In this document: positions 46,562-54,626 of the stretch, one piece after another
Layout: each line of letters begins with the position of its first letter
How positions within the stretch are numbered: the first letter of the stretch is position 1
Assembly: GCF_018228765.1 (NCBI RefSeq)
Contig: NZ_CP073695.1
Location: 310,001-374,000, forward strand
Reading direction: 5' to 3'
Origin: Halorubrum ruber
Lineage (GTDB): Archaea > Halobacteriota > Halobacteria > Halobacteriales > Haloferacaceae
DNA: 64,000 nucleotides
The notes under the pieces: generated by a model
What the model was told of the DNA's origin: nothing
Database searches by the model: none
What the model saw: only the letters and a program-made list of their open reading frames with translations
Program-made: the position numbers and the translations under genes

Positions 46562-47809
46562 TTAGTTCCCGGCGAACTGCCGCTCCCAGGCCTCGACCCA
46601 CGCGTCGACCGAGCCCTGGAGCTCGTCGTAGGTGAACGTCACCGGGTCGGCCGGCTCCTTCGCCAGCTCGGCGTAGTCGCTCGGGAGCTCGGCGCCGTCG
46701 GTCGCCGGGAACGCGACGTTGCGCTGCGCGATCTCGCCTTGGACGTCGGGCTCCAGCATGAACGACATGAACTCGCGGGCGAGGTCCGGCTCGTCGGCGT
46801 CGGCGAAGACGGCCATCCCCTCGGGGTTCGCGTACGCCTGGTCGTTCAGGAATCGGATCTGGTGTTTCTCGAGGTCTTGGCCCTCCATATCCGCGAACAC
46901 CTGATCGGTGGAGTAGGAGACGACTATCGGCGCCTCGCCCTCGCTCCAGGCCGCGTACGCGTCGTCCCACGAGCCGAGGACGCGCACGTCGTTCTCCTGG
47001 AGGTCCGTCCAGTAATCGAGGTAGTCGTAGTCGGGGTCGCCGTCCTCGCCCTCGATCGCCTCGCCGTCGCCGTCGCTCGCGACGCCGCCGTCGCCGAAGC
47101 GGTTGATCGTGTGAAGGAGGAACGCGCGGCCGGTCGAGGAGGCGCCGGGGTTCTGCGCGATGAGCGCGCCCGCGTGCTCGTCGTCGAGCAGCCCGTCGAA
47201 CGTCTCGGGCGCCTCCATCGTCGTACCGTCGTACACGAGGCTCACGTAGCCGGTGTCGTACGGGACCGCGCGGTCGAACGGGTCGAACCGGAGCCCCTGC
47301 TTGACCGCGTCGCGCCCCTCGATCTCGCCCGCCTCGGCGAAGAGGTCCCCGTCAAGCTCCTCGTCGACGCGCACGAGGTCCTCCGTCGTGAGGCCGACGT
47401 AGAGGTCGGCGTCGATGCCCGCGCCCGAGGCGGCGCGCTCGACGTAGTAGTTCACCTCGTTGTCGGGGGTCGCCCACTCCAGCTCGGCGTCGACACGGCT
47501 CTCGAACTCCTCTTTGAGCCATTCGCCGGGGCTCACGGAGGGGGCGTCGATGAAGCTCGTGTAGGTCGCCACCGTCAGCGTCGGGGTCTCGTCGTCGCCG
47601 CCGTCTCCCTCCCCGTCGCCGTCGTCGGTGTCGGTTCCGTCGCCCGTCCCGTCGCTCCCGGAGCCGTCGCCGCCGTCGCTCCCGTCGGTCCGCTCGGCGC
47701 TACAGCCGGCGAGCGCGACGGCTCCCGCCGTCCCGGCCGCCGTCAGGAACCGTCGTCGGGTGCGTGACCGGGCCGATCGCCGCCGCGTCTCGCTCTCGTC
47801 GGTAGTCAT
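46562..47809 (-). CDS. Thiamine-type ABC transporter substrate-binding lipoprotein
   Basis: 415 aa, starting MTTDESETRRRSARSRTRR. A twin-arginine motif and the lipobox AVALAGC make it a Tat-exported lipoprotein. A Gly/Asp linker leads to a class II binding fold: LTVATYTSFIDAPSVSPGEWLK, DADLYVGLTTEDLVRVDEEL and PIVVSYSTDQVFADM are like TbpA (ThiB). It should deliver thiamine or a derivative to the permease; the substrate is inferred. I saw no TPP-riboswitch-like sequence upstream. Confidence 0.88.
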   Translation of the reverse strand: MTTDESETRRRSARSRTRRRFLTAAGTAGAVALAGCSAERTDGSDGGDGSGSDGTGDGTDTDDGDGEGDGGDDETPTLTVATYTSFIDAPSVSPGEWLKEEFESRVDAELEWATPDNEVNYYVERAASGAGIDADLYVGLTTEDLVRVDEELDGDLFAEAGEIEGRDAVKQGLRFDPFDRAVPYDTGYVSLVYDGTTMEAPETFDGLLDDEHAGALIAQNPGASSTGRAFLLHTINRFGDGGVASDGDGEAIEGEDGDPDYDYLDYWTDLQENDVRVLGSWDDAYAAWSEGEAPIVVSYSTDQVFADMEGQDLEKHQIRFLNDQAYANPEGMAVFADADEPDLAREFMSFMLEPDVQGEIAQRNVAFPATDGAELPSDYAELAKEPADPVTFTYDELQGSVDAWVEAWERQFAGN

Positions 47810-47832
47810 CACTCGGTTGTTGTACTCGGTGG

Positions 47833-47841
47833 TTACATAAG
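47833..47841 (-). promoter_or_regulatory. TATA box for the thiamine-type ABC operon
   Basis: CTTATGTAA on the minus strand is centred about 28 bp before the ATG at 47809. It gives a leaderless operon message of binder, permease and ATPase. Confidence 0.5.
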
Positions 47842-47920
47842 GGATCCGTCCGCGTCCCGGTTTCGTGTCTGAATACCCTCCCGCCGACACCCATTTACTC
47901 CGGGACGACCACCCGGATCC

Positions 47921-48739
47921 ATGGACGAGTACACCGGAGCGCGGTCGACGCGGACGACCCGGCGGCGGCTGCTCGCCGGCGGCGCGGCGGTCGGGGTCGC
48001 CGGCCTCGCGGGCTGTCTCGGCGGGCGCGACGGGCCGGTGCCGGCCCCCGAGGTGACGAGCGACCGGATCGAGGACTGGCGCCAGACCGACGAGTCGGAG
48101 AGCACCGTCTTCGAACAGTCGTACGGTCCGGTCACGGTCCGGGCGCTCGAACGCACGCGGATCTTCGAGTACGCGCCCGTCGCGGACGCGCTCGCCGAGA
48201 CGGTCGACGCGTCGGGCTCCCCGGTCGTCTTCTTCGCGACGCGGATCGACCTCCGCCCCGCGATCGATCAGCTCCCGGCCGGGGTCGGCCGCGACCGGGT
48301 GATGAGCGAGGTGGAGACGGCCGCCACCGACGCGTTCCGCGCGCAGCTCCGGAACGCTGGCATCGAGAACGTCGAGGTCGCCGAGGAGATGACGACCACC
48401 GTCCGGTCGGGCCACACCGCCACGGCGTGGCGGCTGACGGGCGAGTACGCGCTCGACGGCGAGATCCCGCTCCCCGACGGCTCCACCACCGACGTGGAGG
48501 GGGTGCTCGACATCGGGGCCCGGCTCGGCGTCTGGCACGATGGGACCGACGTCATCGTCGCCGGCGGCGCGTACCCGACCGAGCCGCTCATCGGCGTCCT
48601 CGACGAGGCGCTCCCCAATTTCGTCGACGCCGAGACGGTCGTGCGACAAATCGCGGACGCGGAGACCGCCGAGACGCTCGCGACCGACCCCACGAACTTC
48701 GACGAGGACGTCTCGCAGCTGCTCATCTCGGTGGCGTGA
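47921..48739 (+). CDS. DUF6517-type Tat lipoprotein
   Basis: 272 aa. The Tat signal TTRRRLLAGG and the lipobox GLAGC at residue 32 put it outside the membrane, lipid-anchored. The rest matches the haloarchaeal DUF6517 pattern: SYGPVTVRALERTRIFEYAPV, VFFATRIDLRP, YALDGEIPLPDGS, GVWHDGTDVIVAGGAYP. Function is unknown. It is divergent from the thiamine-type binder gene with 111 bp between starts. Confidence 0.82.
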   Translation: MDEYTGARSTRTTRRRLLAGGAAVGVAGLAGCLGGRDGPVPAPEVTSDRIEDWRQTDESESTVFEQSYGPVTVRALERTRIFEYAPVADALAETVDASGSPVVFFATRIDLRPAIDQLPAGVGRDRVMSEVETAATDAFRAQLRNAGIENVEVAEEMTTTVRSGHTATAWRLTGEYALDGEIPLPDGSTTDVEGVLDIGARLGVWHDGTDVIVAGGAYPTEPLIGVLDEALPNFVDAETVVRQIADAETAETLATDPTNFDEDVSQLLISVA

Positions 48740-48783
48740 GCGGCTAGCGGATCCGGACTTTCGACTTCGTTGAAACGCTATCG

Positions 48784-49427
48784 TTTATAAGTGAATGCGG
48801 TGGCGCGTGCCTGCGAGCGGCCGCCGAAGGCGGTCGCGAGCCAGCACGCGCGAGGGACGCGGTGAGCGCTCGGAGAGCGCGAACCGCGAGGCTGGGGAGG
48901 TGTGAGGTGCTGTCGCTGTGCGGGGCGGGGACTCAAAGGGGCAGCCGCGAGGCCGCAGTAGGCGACGTAAGCACTGGAAGGAGCGAACGGAGTGAGCGAC
49001 TGAAGCGCGCAACGAGCGTACTGCGGCCTCGCGGCTGGGGCTTTGGAAGTGTTCGCCGTCGTTCTGCGGTCAATCACGTATCGCCGAGCGGCTGGGGCTT
49101 TGGAAGTGTTCGCCGTCGTTCTGCGGTCAATCACGTATCGCCGAGCGGCTGGGGCTTTGGAAGTGTTCGCCGTCGTTCTGCGGTCAATCACGTATCGCCG
49201 AGCGGCTGGGGCTTTGGAAGTGTTCGCCGTCGTTCTGCGGTCAATCACGTATCGCCGAGCGGCTGGGGCTTTGGAAGTGTTCGCCGTCGTTCTGCGGTCA
49301 ATCACGTATCGCCGAGCGGCTGGGGCTTTGGAAGTGTTCGCCGTCGTTCTGCGGTCAATCACGTATCGCCGAGCGGCTGGGGCTTTGGAGGTGTTTCACC
49401 GGCGATCCACAGTCAGCCATTTATAAG
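48784..49427 (-). repeat. Covarying multi-stem element, copy F, with expanded promoter array
   Basis: Sense strand is minus. The distal promoter box is CTTATAAA (49420-49427). The 57-bp array runs from there down to the body. Stem I is TACTGCGGCCTCGCGGCTG (49019-49037) with CAGCCGCGAGGCCGCAGTA (48942-48960). Stem II is CGCGGT/ACCGCG with inner GCGCTC/GAGCGC. Stem III is GCGCGTGC/GCACGCGC with a cUUCGg-capped tip holding one mismatch. It ends at TTTATAAG (48784-48791). It is the longest copy and fills the gap before hisA. Confidence 0.9.
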
Positions 49428-49429
49428 CA
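49031..49429 (-). repeat. 57-bp tandem array, seven units (part of copy F)
   Basis: GCGGCTGGGG recurs at 49031, 49088, 49145, 49202, 49259, 49316 and 49373, exactly 57 bp apart. Each unit has a start box (CTTCCAAAGCCCCAGCC on the minus strand) and, 27 nt before it, a TATA position that reads GCGATACG in six units and CTTATAAA in the outermost. Six units are identical or nearly so; a decayed eighth lies at about 49433-49460. Confidence 0.95.
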
Positions 49430-49490
49430 AATGACTGCGTCTTTGGAGACGTCCGCCGCGTAACCCTCTGTTTCATCTCGAATCGACCGG

Positions 49491-49497
49491 TTTAATC
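49491..49497 (+). promoter_or_regulatory. TATA-like box for hisA
   Basis: TTTAATC is centred about 27 bp before the ATG at 49521, consistent with leaderless transcription independent of element F, which points away. Confidence 0.45.
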
Positions 49498-49520
49498 ACC
49501 GGCCGCGACTCCCCTCCCGT

Positions 49521-50261
49521 ATGAGCCAGTTCCCCGAGTTCGAGGTGATCCCCGCCGTCGACGTGCAGGACGGCGAGGTCGTCCAGTTGGTCGGCGGCGA
49601 GCGCGGGACGGGCAAGCGCTACGGCGATCCGGTCGCGGCCGCCGAGCGGTGGATCGAGGCGGGCGCCGGCACGCTCCACCTCGTCGACCTCGACGGCGCG
49701 TTCGAGGGCGAGCGCGTCAATGCCGCCGCGATCGAGTCAGTCGTCGAGAGCGTTCCGGACGCGGTCGGCCTCCAGCTCGGCGGCGGCATCCGGACTGCGG
49801 AGGGCGCGCGGGACCTGCTCGACCTGGGGCTCGACCGCGTCATCCTCGGCACCGCGGCGGTCGAGACGCCCGAGATCGTCGCCGAGATCGACGAGACGCA
49901 TCCCGGGGGCGTCGTCGTCAGCCTCGACGCGAAGGACGGCGAGGTCGTCGTCTCGGGCTGGACCGAGGGGACCGGGCTGGACCCGGCCGAGGCCGCGGCC
50001 CGCTACGAGGAGTTGGGCGCGGGCGCCATCCTCTTCACGAACGTCGACGTGGAGGGGCAATTAGAGGGGATCGACCGCGAGGCGGTCGCGAGCGTGGTCG
50101 AGGCCGTGGACATTCCGGTTATCGCCTCCGGCGGGGTGGCGACGGTCGAAGACGTCGTCGACTTAAAAAAGGCCGGCGCGGCCGCCGTCGTCGTCGGCAC
50201 CGCGCTGTACGAGGGCGAGTTCACGCTCCGAGAGGCGCAGAACACGGCTGACGAGATTTAA
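49521..50261 (+). CDS. hisA: ProFAR isomerase (1-(5-phosphoribosyl)-5-[(phosphoribosylamino)methylideneamino]imidazole-4-carboxamide isomerase)
   Basis: 246 aa, a TIM barrel. The N-terminal VIPAVDVQDGEVVQLVGG has the catalytic Asp. The half-barrel motifs are LHLVDLDGAFEG, LQLGGGIRTAEGARDLL, DRVILGTAAVETPE and IASGGVATVEDVVDLKK. It performs the fourth step of histidine synthesis. The next step of the pathway, hisF/hisH, is not in the window. hisB is 500 bp downstream, separated by element G. Confidence 0.95.
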   Translation: MSQFPEFEVIPAVDVQDGEVVQLVGGERGTGKRYGDPVAAAERWIEAGAGTLHLVDLDGAFEGERVNAAAIESVVESVPDAVGLQLGGGIRTAEGARDLLDLGLDRVILGTAAVETPEIVAEIDETHPGGVVVSLDAKDGEVVVSGWTEGTGLDPAEAAARYEELGAGAILFTNVDVEGQLEGIDREAVASVVEAVDIPVIASGGVATVEDVVDLKKAGAAAVVVGTALYEGEFTLREAQNTADEI

Positions 50262-50290
50262 ATAGTGAAATCTTGGCATGCCGCAGTTCA

Positions 50291-50666
50291 TTTATAAATA
50301 GATCTCGCTGGATCGGCGGTGAACACTTGCTTGGCCCCAGCCGCTTGCTTATAAATAGCCACCTGTCGCTTGCCGGCGAACACCTCCAAAGCCCCAGCCG
50401 GGAGGGCGGCGCACGCTCGCTGCGGTCCTCACTCGGTCACTCACTGCGTTCGCTCCCTCATTGCGGTCCTTACGTCGCCTGCGCCGCCCTCCCGGCTGCC
50501 CCTTTGAGCCCCGCCCCGCACGGCACCGCACCTCACGCCTCCCCAACCTCGCCGCTCGCTCGGGGCTCCCTCCGGTCGCCCGCGTCGCTCGCGGCGTCCC
50601 TCGCGCGGTGCTGCTCGGCCGCTTCGCGGCCTCGCAGGCACGCGCCACCGCACCACCATTTATAAA
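50291..50666 (+). repeat. Covarying multi-stem element, copy G
   Basis: Two units 57 bp apart. TTTATAAA (50291-50298), 27 nt, then a decayed box (CTTGCTTGGCCCCAG at 50326); CTTATAAA (50348-50355), 27 nt, proper box at 50383. Stem I is CAGCCGGGAGGGCGGCGCA (50395-50413) with TGCGCCGCCCTCCCGGCTG (50480-50498). Stem II is CGCCGC/GCGGCG and the stem III tip GGCCGC/GCGGCC. The end box is TTTATAAA (50659-50666). It sits between hisA and hisB in their direction. Confidence 0.9.
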
Positions 50667-50763
50667 TGAACTCTCGACTCCCGCACCGCGTCCGCTCTCT
50701 TTTCACGAACTCGAACGCCCTCACACCCGCAACCGACTTACGAATCCCCCGCGACGAGCCGGT

Positions 50764-51360
50764 ATGAGCGAGCACGACCGGACCGCGGCCGTCACCCGCG
50801 AGACGAGCGAGACGACGATCGAACTCACCCTCGCTATCGACGGCGACGGCGACAGCGAGGTCTCGACGGGGATCGGCTTCTACGACCACATGCTCGAATC
50901 GTTCGCCAAGCACGGCCTCTTCGATCTGACGGTCCGCTGTGACGGCGACCTCGACATCGACGACCACCACACCGTCGAGGACGTGGCGATCTGCCTCGGC
51001 GAGGCGTTCGACGAGGCGCTCGGTGACAAGCGAGGAATTCGGCGGTACGCCGACCGACGCGTCCCCCTCGACGAGGCGGTCGCGAGCGTCGTCGTCGACG
51101 TCGCGGGACGCCCGTACTACGAGTTCGAGGGCTCGTTCTCCCAGGAGTCCGTCGGGGAGTTCACCAGCGTCATGGCCGATCACTTCGTGCTCTCTTTGGC
51201 CCACAACGCCGGGCTGACGCTCCACGCGACGGTCGAGAAAGGGGACAACGCCCACCACGAGGTCGAGGCGCTGTTCAAGGCCTTAGCGCGCGCGCTCGAC
51301 GACGCGACCCGCCTCGACGAGCGCCGCAGCGACACGCCCAGCACGAAGGGGGAGCTCTGA
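50764..51360 (+). CDS. hisB: Imidazoleglycerol-phosphate dehydratase
   Basis: 198 aa. The duplicated metal-binding motifs are present: [40 protein letters not shown] and [18 protein letters not shown]. It removes water from imidazoleglycerol phosphate, the sixth step of histidine synthesis, as a 24-mer with manganese. It is the monofunctional form without a phosphatase domain. The start is the ATG 97 bp after the end of element G. Confidence 0.95.
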   Translation: MSEHDRTAAVTRETSETTIELTLAIDGDGDSEVSTGIGFYDHMLESFAKHGLFDLTVRCDGDLDIDDHHTVEDVAICLGEAFDEALGDKRGIRRYADRRVPLDEAVASVVVDVAGRPYYEFEGSFSQESVGEFTSVMADHFVLSLAHNAGLTLHATVEKGDNAHHEVEALFKALARALDDATRLDERRSDTPSTKGEL

Positions 51361-51441
51361 GCGGGCCGAATCCCCTCGTCCCGGCCGAACCGCGCCGCCC
51401 CGCCGATCGCTTATCCGCGCGCGAACCGTTCTCACGGACGC

Positions 51442-52338
51442 ATGGAACTCGACTGCGAGGGCTGCGCCGGCTGCTGCGTCGACTGGCGCCCGCTCGATCC
51501 GGCCGCCGCGGGCTCGGACCGCACCGGGCCGCGCCCCCCGCTCGACGACGCCTACGACCTCGTCCCGCTCACTCGCGACGAGGTCGCCCGGTTCGTCGAC
51601 GACGGCCTCGGCGACGCCCTGATCCCCCGGCTGTTCGAACCTGCCGAACGGGACGACAGCGTCCGGATCGACGGGGTCGACCTCGCCGCGGTCGACGGCC
51701 GCCCTGTCTTCGTCGTCGGGCTCCGGAAACCCCCGAAGCCGGTCGCGCCGATCGGGACCGACGAGCCGCGCTGGCTCGACGCGTGCGCCTTCCTCGACCC
51801 GACGACGCTCCAGTGCCGGATCCACGACACCGACCGCTACCCCCGGACCTGCTCGACGTACCCCGGGCACAACCTCGACCTCGGCGCCGAGACGGAGTGC
51901 GATCGCGTCGAGGCCGCGGGCGGCGGCGACCGACTCCTCGACGACGAGCCGCCCGAGGACCTCCCGGCGCCCGCGTTCGGCCCGCAGGCGCTCGGCGCGA
52001 CCGTGTTCGCCTACCCCGATCCCGACGCGCTCGACGGGGTCGTCGCGCGCCTCCGCGACGGCGCGGGGACCGCCGACGACCGCGCCCGCTTCGCCGGCGC
52101 CGCGGTCGGCTCCCGCCCGGGGTCGCTGTCCGTGACCCGCGACCGCATGGCCGAGGCCCGGGAGCGCGCCCGCGAGGCCGACTCGTGGGTCGGCCGAGCG
52201 ATCGGGGCGTGGACCGAACGCGCCGGCGACGACGGCGAGCGTGTCGCCCTCGACCGCGACGCGCGCGACCGGCTCGTCCGCGAGATCGAGGACGACGGGG
52301 GCGCACCCGGCACGCCGGGCTGGAACTCGGAAGTCTAA
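51442..52338 (+). CDS. YkgJ-type cysteine-cluster protein
   Basis: 298 aa. The Cys motif MELDCEGCAGCC at the start plus ACAFLDPTTLQCRIHDTDRYPRTC and ECDRVEA later form the CxxCxxCC...C...C cluster of the YkgJ (UPF0153) family, which probably binds zinc or an Fe-S centre. The C-terminal half is acidic and poorly conserved. Function is unknown. It stands 81 bp after hisB, perhaps co-transcribed. Confidence 0.85.
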   Translation: MELDCEGCAGCCVDWRPLDPAAAGSDRTGPRPPLDDAYDLVPLTRDEVARFVDDGLGDALIPRLFEPAERDDSVRIDGVDLAAVDGRPVFVVGLRKPPKPVAPIGTDEPRWLDACAFLDPTTLQCRIHDTDRYPRTCSTYPGHNLDLGAETECDRVEAAGGGDRLLDDEPPEDLPAPAFGPQALGATVFAYPDPDALDGVVARLRDGAGTADDRARFAGAAVGSRPGSLSVTRDRMAEARERAREADSWVGRAIGAWTERAGDDGERVALDRDARDRLVREIEDDGGAPGTPGWNSEV

Positions 52339-52396
52339 CGCCGGCCACATGCGAAGCCGAGTCGACCGGCGACCGCTCGCTCCTCTCCCGCTCCCC

Positions 52397-52696
52397 TCAG
52401 CCGCCCCGCTTCCGGTACCAGACGCGCTCGCCGACCGGCGACTCCCCCTCCTCGATCGGCAGCCGGCTCACGAACAGGTCTCGCACGGCGAAGGTGATCG
52501 TCAGTTTGACGAGTTCGGCGTCGGGCTCGTCCGCTCCGCGCTCGCCCGCCCCGCGCTCGTCTCCGTCCCCCGACGCGAGCGGTCGCACCGTCACGACGCA
52601 GTGGCCGTCGCGCTCGCCGATCGACTCGACGACCCCCTCAGACCACCGGTCGACGTGATGCGACGGCGCTCGGGCGTGGACACGGTCGTGGTTCAC
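52397..52696 (-). CDS. Small uncharacterised protein, coupled to GNAT gene
   Basis: 99 aa from a GTG that overlaps the TGA of the GNAT gene as GTGA, which fixes the start. It reads NHDRVHARAPSHHVDRWSEG, then VVESIGERDGHCVVTVRPL, an acidic insertion, and VKLTITFAVRDLFVSRLPIEEGESPVGERVWYRKRGG. It is small and beta-rich and I know no name for the family. The overlap suggests it works with or is expressed with the acetyltransferase. Confidence 0.7.
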   Translation of the reverse strand: MNHDRVHARAPSHHVDRWSEGVVESIGERDGHCVVTVRPLASGDGDERGAGERGADEPDAELVKLTITFAVRDLFVSRLPIEEGESPVGERVWYRKRGG

Positions 52697-53343
52697 GACC
52701 GGGTCGCCTCCGCGTCCCTCTCGTCGCCCCCGTCGTCCCCGACCCGCCGGACCGCGAGCGCGCCCGCGCAGACGCACTCCCCCTCGCACTTCGGGCACTC
52801 GTCCGCCGACCGCTCGATCGGGTCGCGGTGGACCGTCTCGTACCCGTGCGCGTCGAACAGCTTCTCCGGGGAGTCGTCGCCGCCGTGGTACCACGAGTCC
52901 GCGAGGAACAGGTCGACGCCGCGCGCCGCGCCGACCGCGTGGAGCCGTTCGAGCAGCCGGCTCCCGATCCCGCGGCCGGTCGTATCCGGCCGGACGTACC
53001 CCATCTCCAAGTGGCCGTACAGCGTCGCCGCCGGAAGCAGCTCCGGGTCGTCGAAGAAGTACATCTCGTCGGCGACGGCGGCCGGGTCGTCGAGTTCGCG
53101 GAGCGCCATCACGCCGAGGATCGCGTCGTCGCGGTCGCTCTCGCCGTCCTCGCGGGGTTCCTCGCCGCCCGCCTCCTCCGCCTCCTCCGCGCCGCACTCG
53201 ACCGCGACCAGCACGTGGTACGCCGGGTCGCCGATCCCGAGGTCGACCCCGTAGGCGCTCCCCTCGCTGAAGTGCGAGGTGATGAGCGCCTCCAGCGGCT
53301 CGGCGTCGCTCGGCCGCGGGTCGCGGATCGCGATCTCGTCCAT
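52693..53343 (-). CDS. GNAT family N-acetyltransferase with C-terminal Cys cluster
   Basis: 216 aa, MDEIAIRDPRPSDAEPLEAL. The acetyl-CoA loop is VRPDTTGRGIGSRLLERLHAVGA. The C-terminus carries DECPKCEGECVCAGALAV, four cysteines and so a possible zinc site, an unusual addition to GNATs. An acidic stretch near the middle (AEEAEEAGGEEPREDGESDRDD) is a halophilic insertion. The substrate is unknown. The stop overlaps the next start. Confidence 0.87.
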   Translation of the reverse strand: MDEIAIRDPRPSDAEPLEALITSHFSEGSAYGVDLGIGDPAYHVLVAVECGAEEAEEAGGEEPREDGESDRDDAILGVMALRELDDPAAVADEMYFFDDPELLPAATLYGHLEMGYVRPDTTGRGIGSRLLERLHAVGAARGVDLFLADSWYHGGDDSPEKLFDAHGYETVHRDPIERSADECPKCEGECVCAGALAVRRVGDDGGDERDAEATRS

Positions 53344-53411
53344 TATGGGAGGGACGCGGCCGCCGACAAAGAGCGGTGCGGTGTCGGAGCCGGGAGGCTC
53401 GCGCTCCCCGG

Positions 53412-54626
53412 TCAGCTCCCGGTGCCCGGCCGCCAGACGCCCTGTCGCCGGTCGAGCCACGCGACCACGACGACGTGGGGGAGCGTCATGGCGGCGATGG
53501 CGACCAGCGACACGGCCAGCAGGTCGCCGGGCGCCGCGACGCCCGCGGGGACGCTCGCGCCGACCGCGGCCACGACGAGAAACCCGCCGAGCGTGAGCGG
53601 CGCGGCGTCGCGGCCGAAGCGGGCGAGCGCCCCGACTGCGTTGCCCGCGGACGCCGCGCTCGCGGCCTCGGGATCGACGAGGACGAGCCGCCCGACGTGT
53701 CGGAGCGCGTGCCACAGCGCGAAGTACACCCCGATCGCGAACACGGGCGCGGCGAGCAGGAACCACGCCCACAGCACCGCGAGTTCGCCGACGTCGCGCC
53801 GCCAGCCGCCCGGGTCACGCCGCCGGCCGTCCGGGTCACGCCGCCGGCCGTCCGGGTCACGCCGCCGGCCGTCCGCGTCGCGCCCGTCCCGGACCCGGCG
53901 GTAACCCAGCCCGACCGACGCCAGCGTCGCCGTCGCCATCCCGACGCCGACCCCGATCCGGACCGCGGGCGCAAAGAGGGGGTCGACCGCGGTCGCGGCC
54001 GCACCGGCGTCGACGAGGAACAGCCCGACGATCCACTCGGCCACCAGCCGGTACTCCTCGGGGTGCGCGAGGAGGGGGACGCCCATCGGGAGGCCGCCGC
54101 GGACGACGAGCGCCAGCCACCGCTCCCCGGAGGTTGGCAGGTGGTCGACGCCGGCGATCGCGAGCGTCGCCACGTCGCCCTGTCCCCAGTGGAGCCACGT
54201 GAGCGCGATGAACCCGACGAACGCCGCGACGGGCGCGGCGAAGAACGCGGCGACGACCGCGCCGCCGAGGACCGCGTACACGACCGAGACGACCGCGATC
54301 GACCGCCGGAGCGACACGCCCGGCGCGCCCCGGAGGGGAACGAGATGGTCGACCGCGCCGTGGGCCATCCCGACGGCGAGGGTGCCGAGCGCGAACGTCG
54401 CGACGCCGAGTTCGACCGGAAACAGGGGGGTCACGGCGCCGATCGGCAGCAGCGCGGCCAGCGCCAGCGCCGGGCGGCGCGCGAACCAGCGGTCGACCCG
54501 TTCGCTCGCGGCGTCGGCCGCCGATTCGGGCCGCGCGTCCGCGGGGGCCGCTCCGGCGTCGCGCCCGCGAGTCTCCGCGGAACCGGACTCGGTCGCCCTC
54601 GCCGACGTCGAGGACGCCTCAGTCAT
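53412..54626 (-). CDS. Beta-carotene 15,15'-dioxygenase, Brp/Blh family
   Basis: 404 aa membrane protein with about eight helices. The iron-binding histidines are in GMAHGAVDHL, WLHWGQGD and WHALRHVGR, with LPHVVVVAWLD near the end. It cleaves beta-carotene to retinal, the cofactor of rhodopsins. Its ATG overlaps the stop region of the lycopene cyclase gene, so the two steps to retinal are coupled. A loop contains a GRRRDPD tandem repeat not expected in the family. No opsin gene lies in the window. Confidence 0.92.
   Translation of the reverse strand: MTEASSTSARATESGSAETRGRDAGAAPADARPESAADAASERVDRWFARRPALALAALLPIGAVTPLFPVELGVATFALGTLAVGMAHGAVDHLVPLRGAPGVSLRRSIAVVSVVYAVLGGAVVAAFFAAPVAAFVGFIALTWLHWGQGDVATLAIAGVDHLPTSGERWLALVVRGGLPMGVPLLAHPEEYRLVAEWIVGLFLVDAGAAATAVDPLFAPAVRIGVGVGMATATLASVGLGYRRVRDGRDADGRRRDPDGRRRDPDGRRRDPGGWRRDVGELAVLWAWFLLAAPVFAIGVYFALWHALRHVGRLVLVDPEAASAASAGNAVGALARFGRDAAPLTLGGFLVVAAVGASVPAGVAAPGDLLAVSLVAIAAMTLPHVVVVAWLDRRQGVWRPGTGS
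53800..53883. repeat. Four 21-bp tandem units inside brp/blh
   Basis: The unit CGCCGGCCGTCCGGGTCACGC occurs at 53821 and 53842 exactly, with diverged units at 53800 and 53863. It encodes GRRRDPD-type repeats in a cytoplasmic loop of the Brp/Blh protein and keeps the frame. Confidence 0.9.

Noticed and set aside
47809-47921. TPP riboswitch before the thiamine-type ABC operon
   Set aside because: The message appears leaderless from the TATA box at 47833-47841 and I see no thi-box-like conserved core.
49031-49429. CRISPR array
   Set aside because: Units are contiguous and nearly identical over the full 57 bp; there are no unique spacers and no cas genes in the window.
48778-49434. Long open frames through element F and its array (repeat peptide [19 protein letters not shown])
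   Set aside because: The 57-bp period is divisible by three, so any frame without a stop stays open; the peptide is not protein-like and both strands are open at once.
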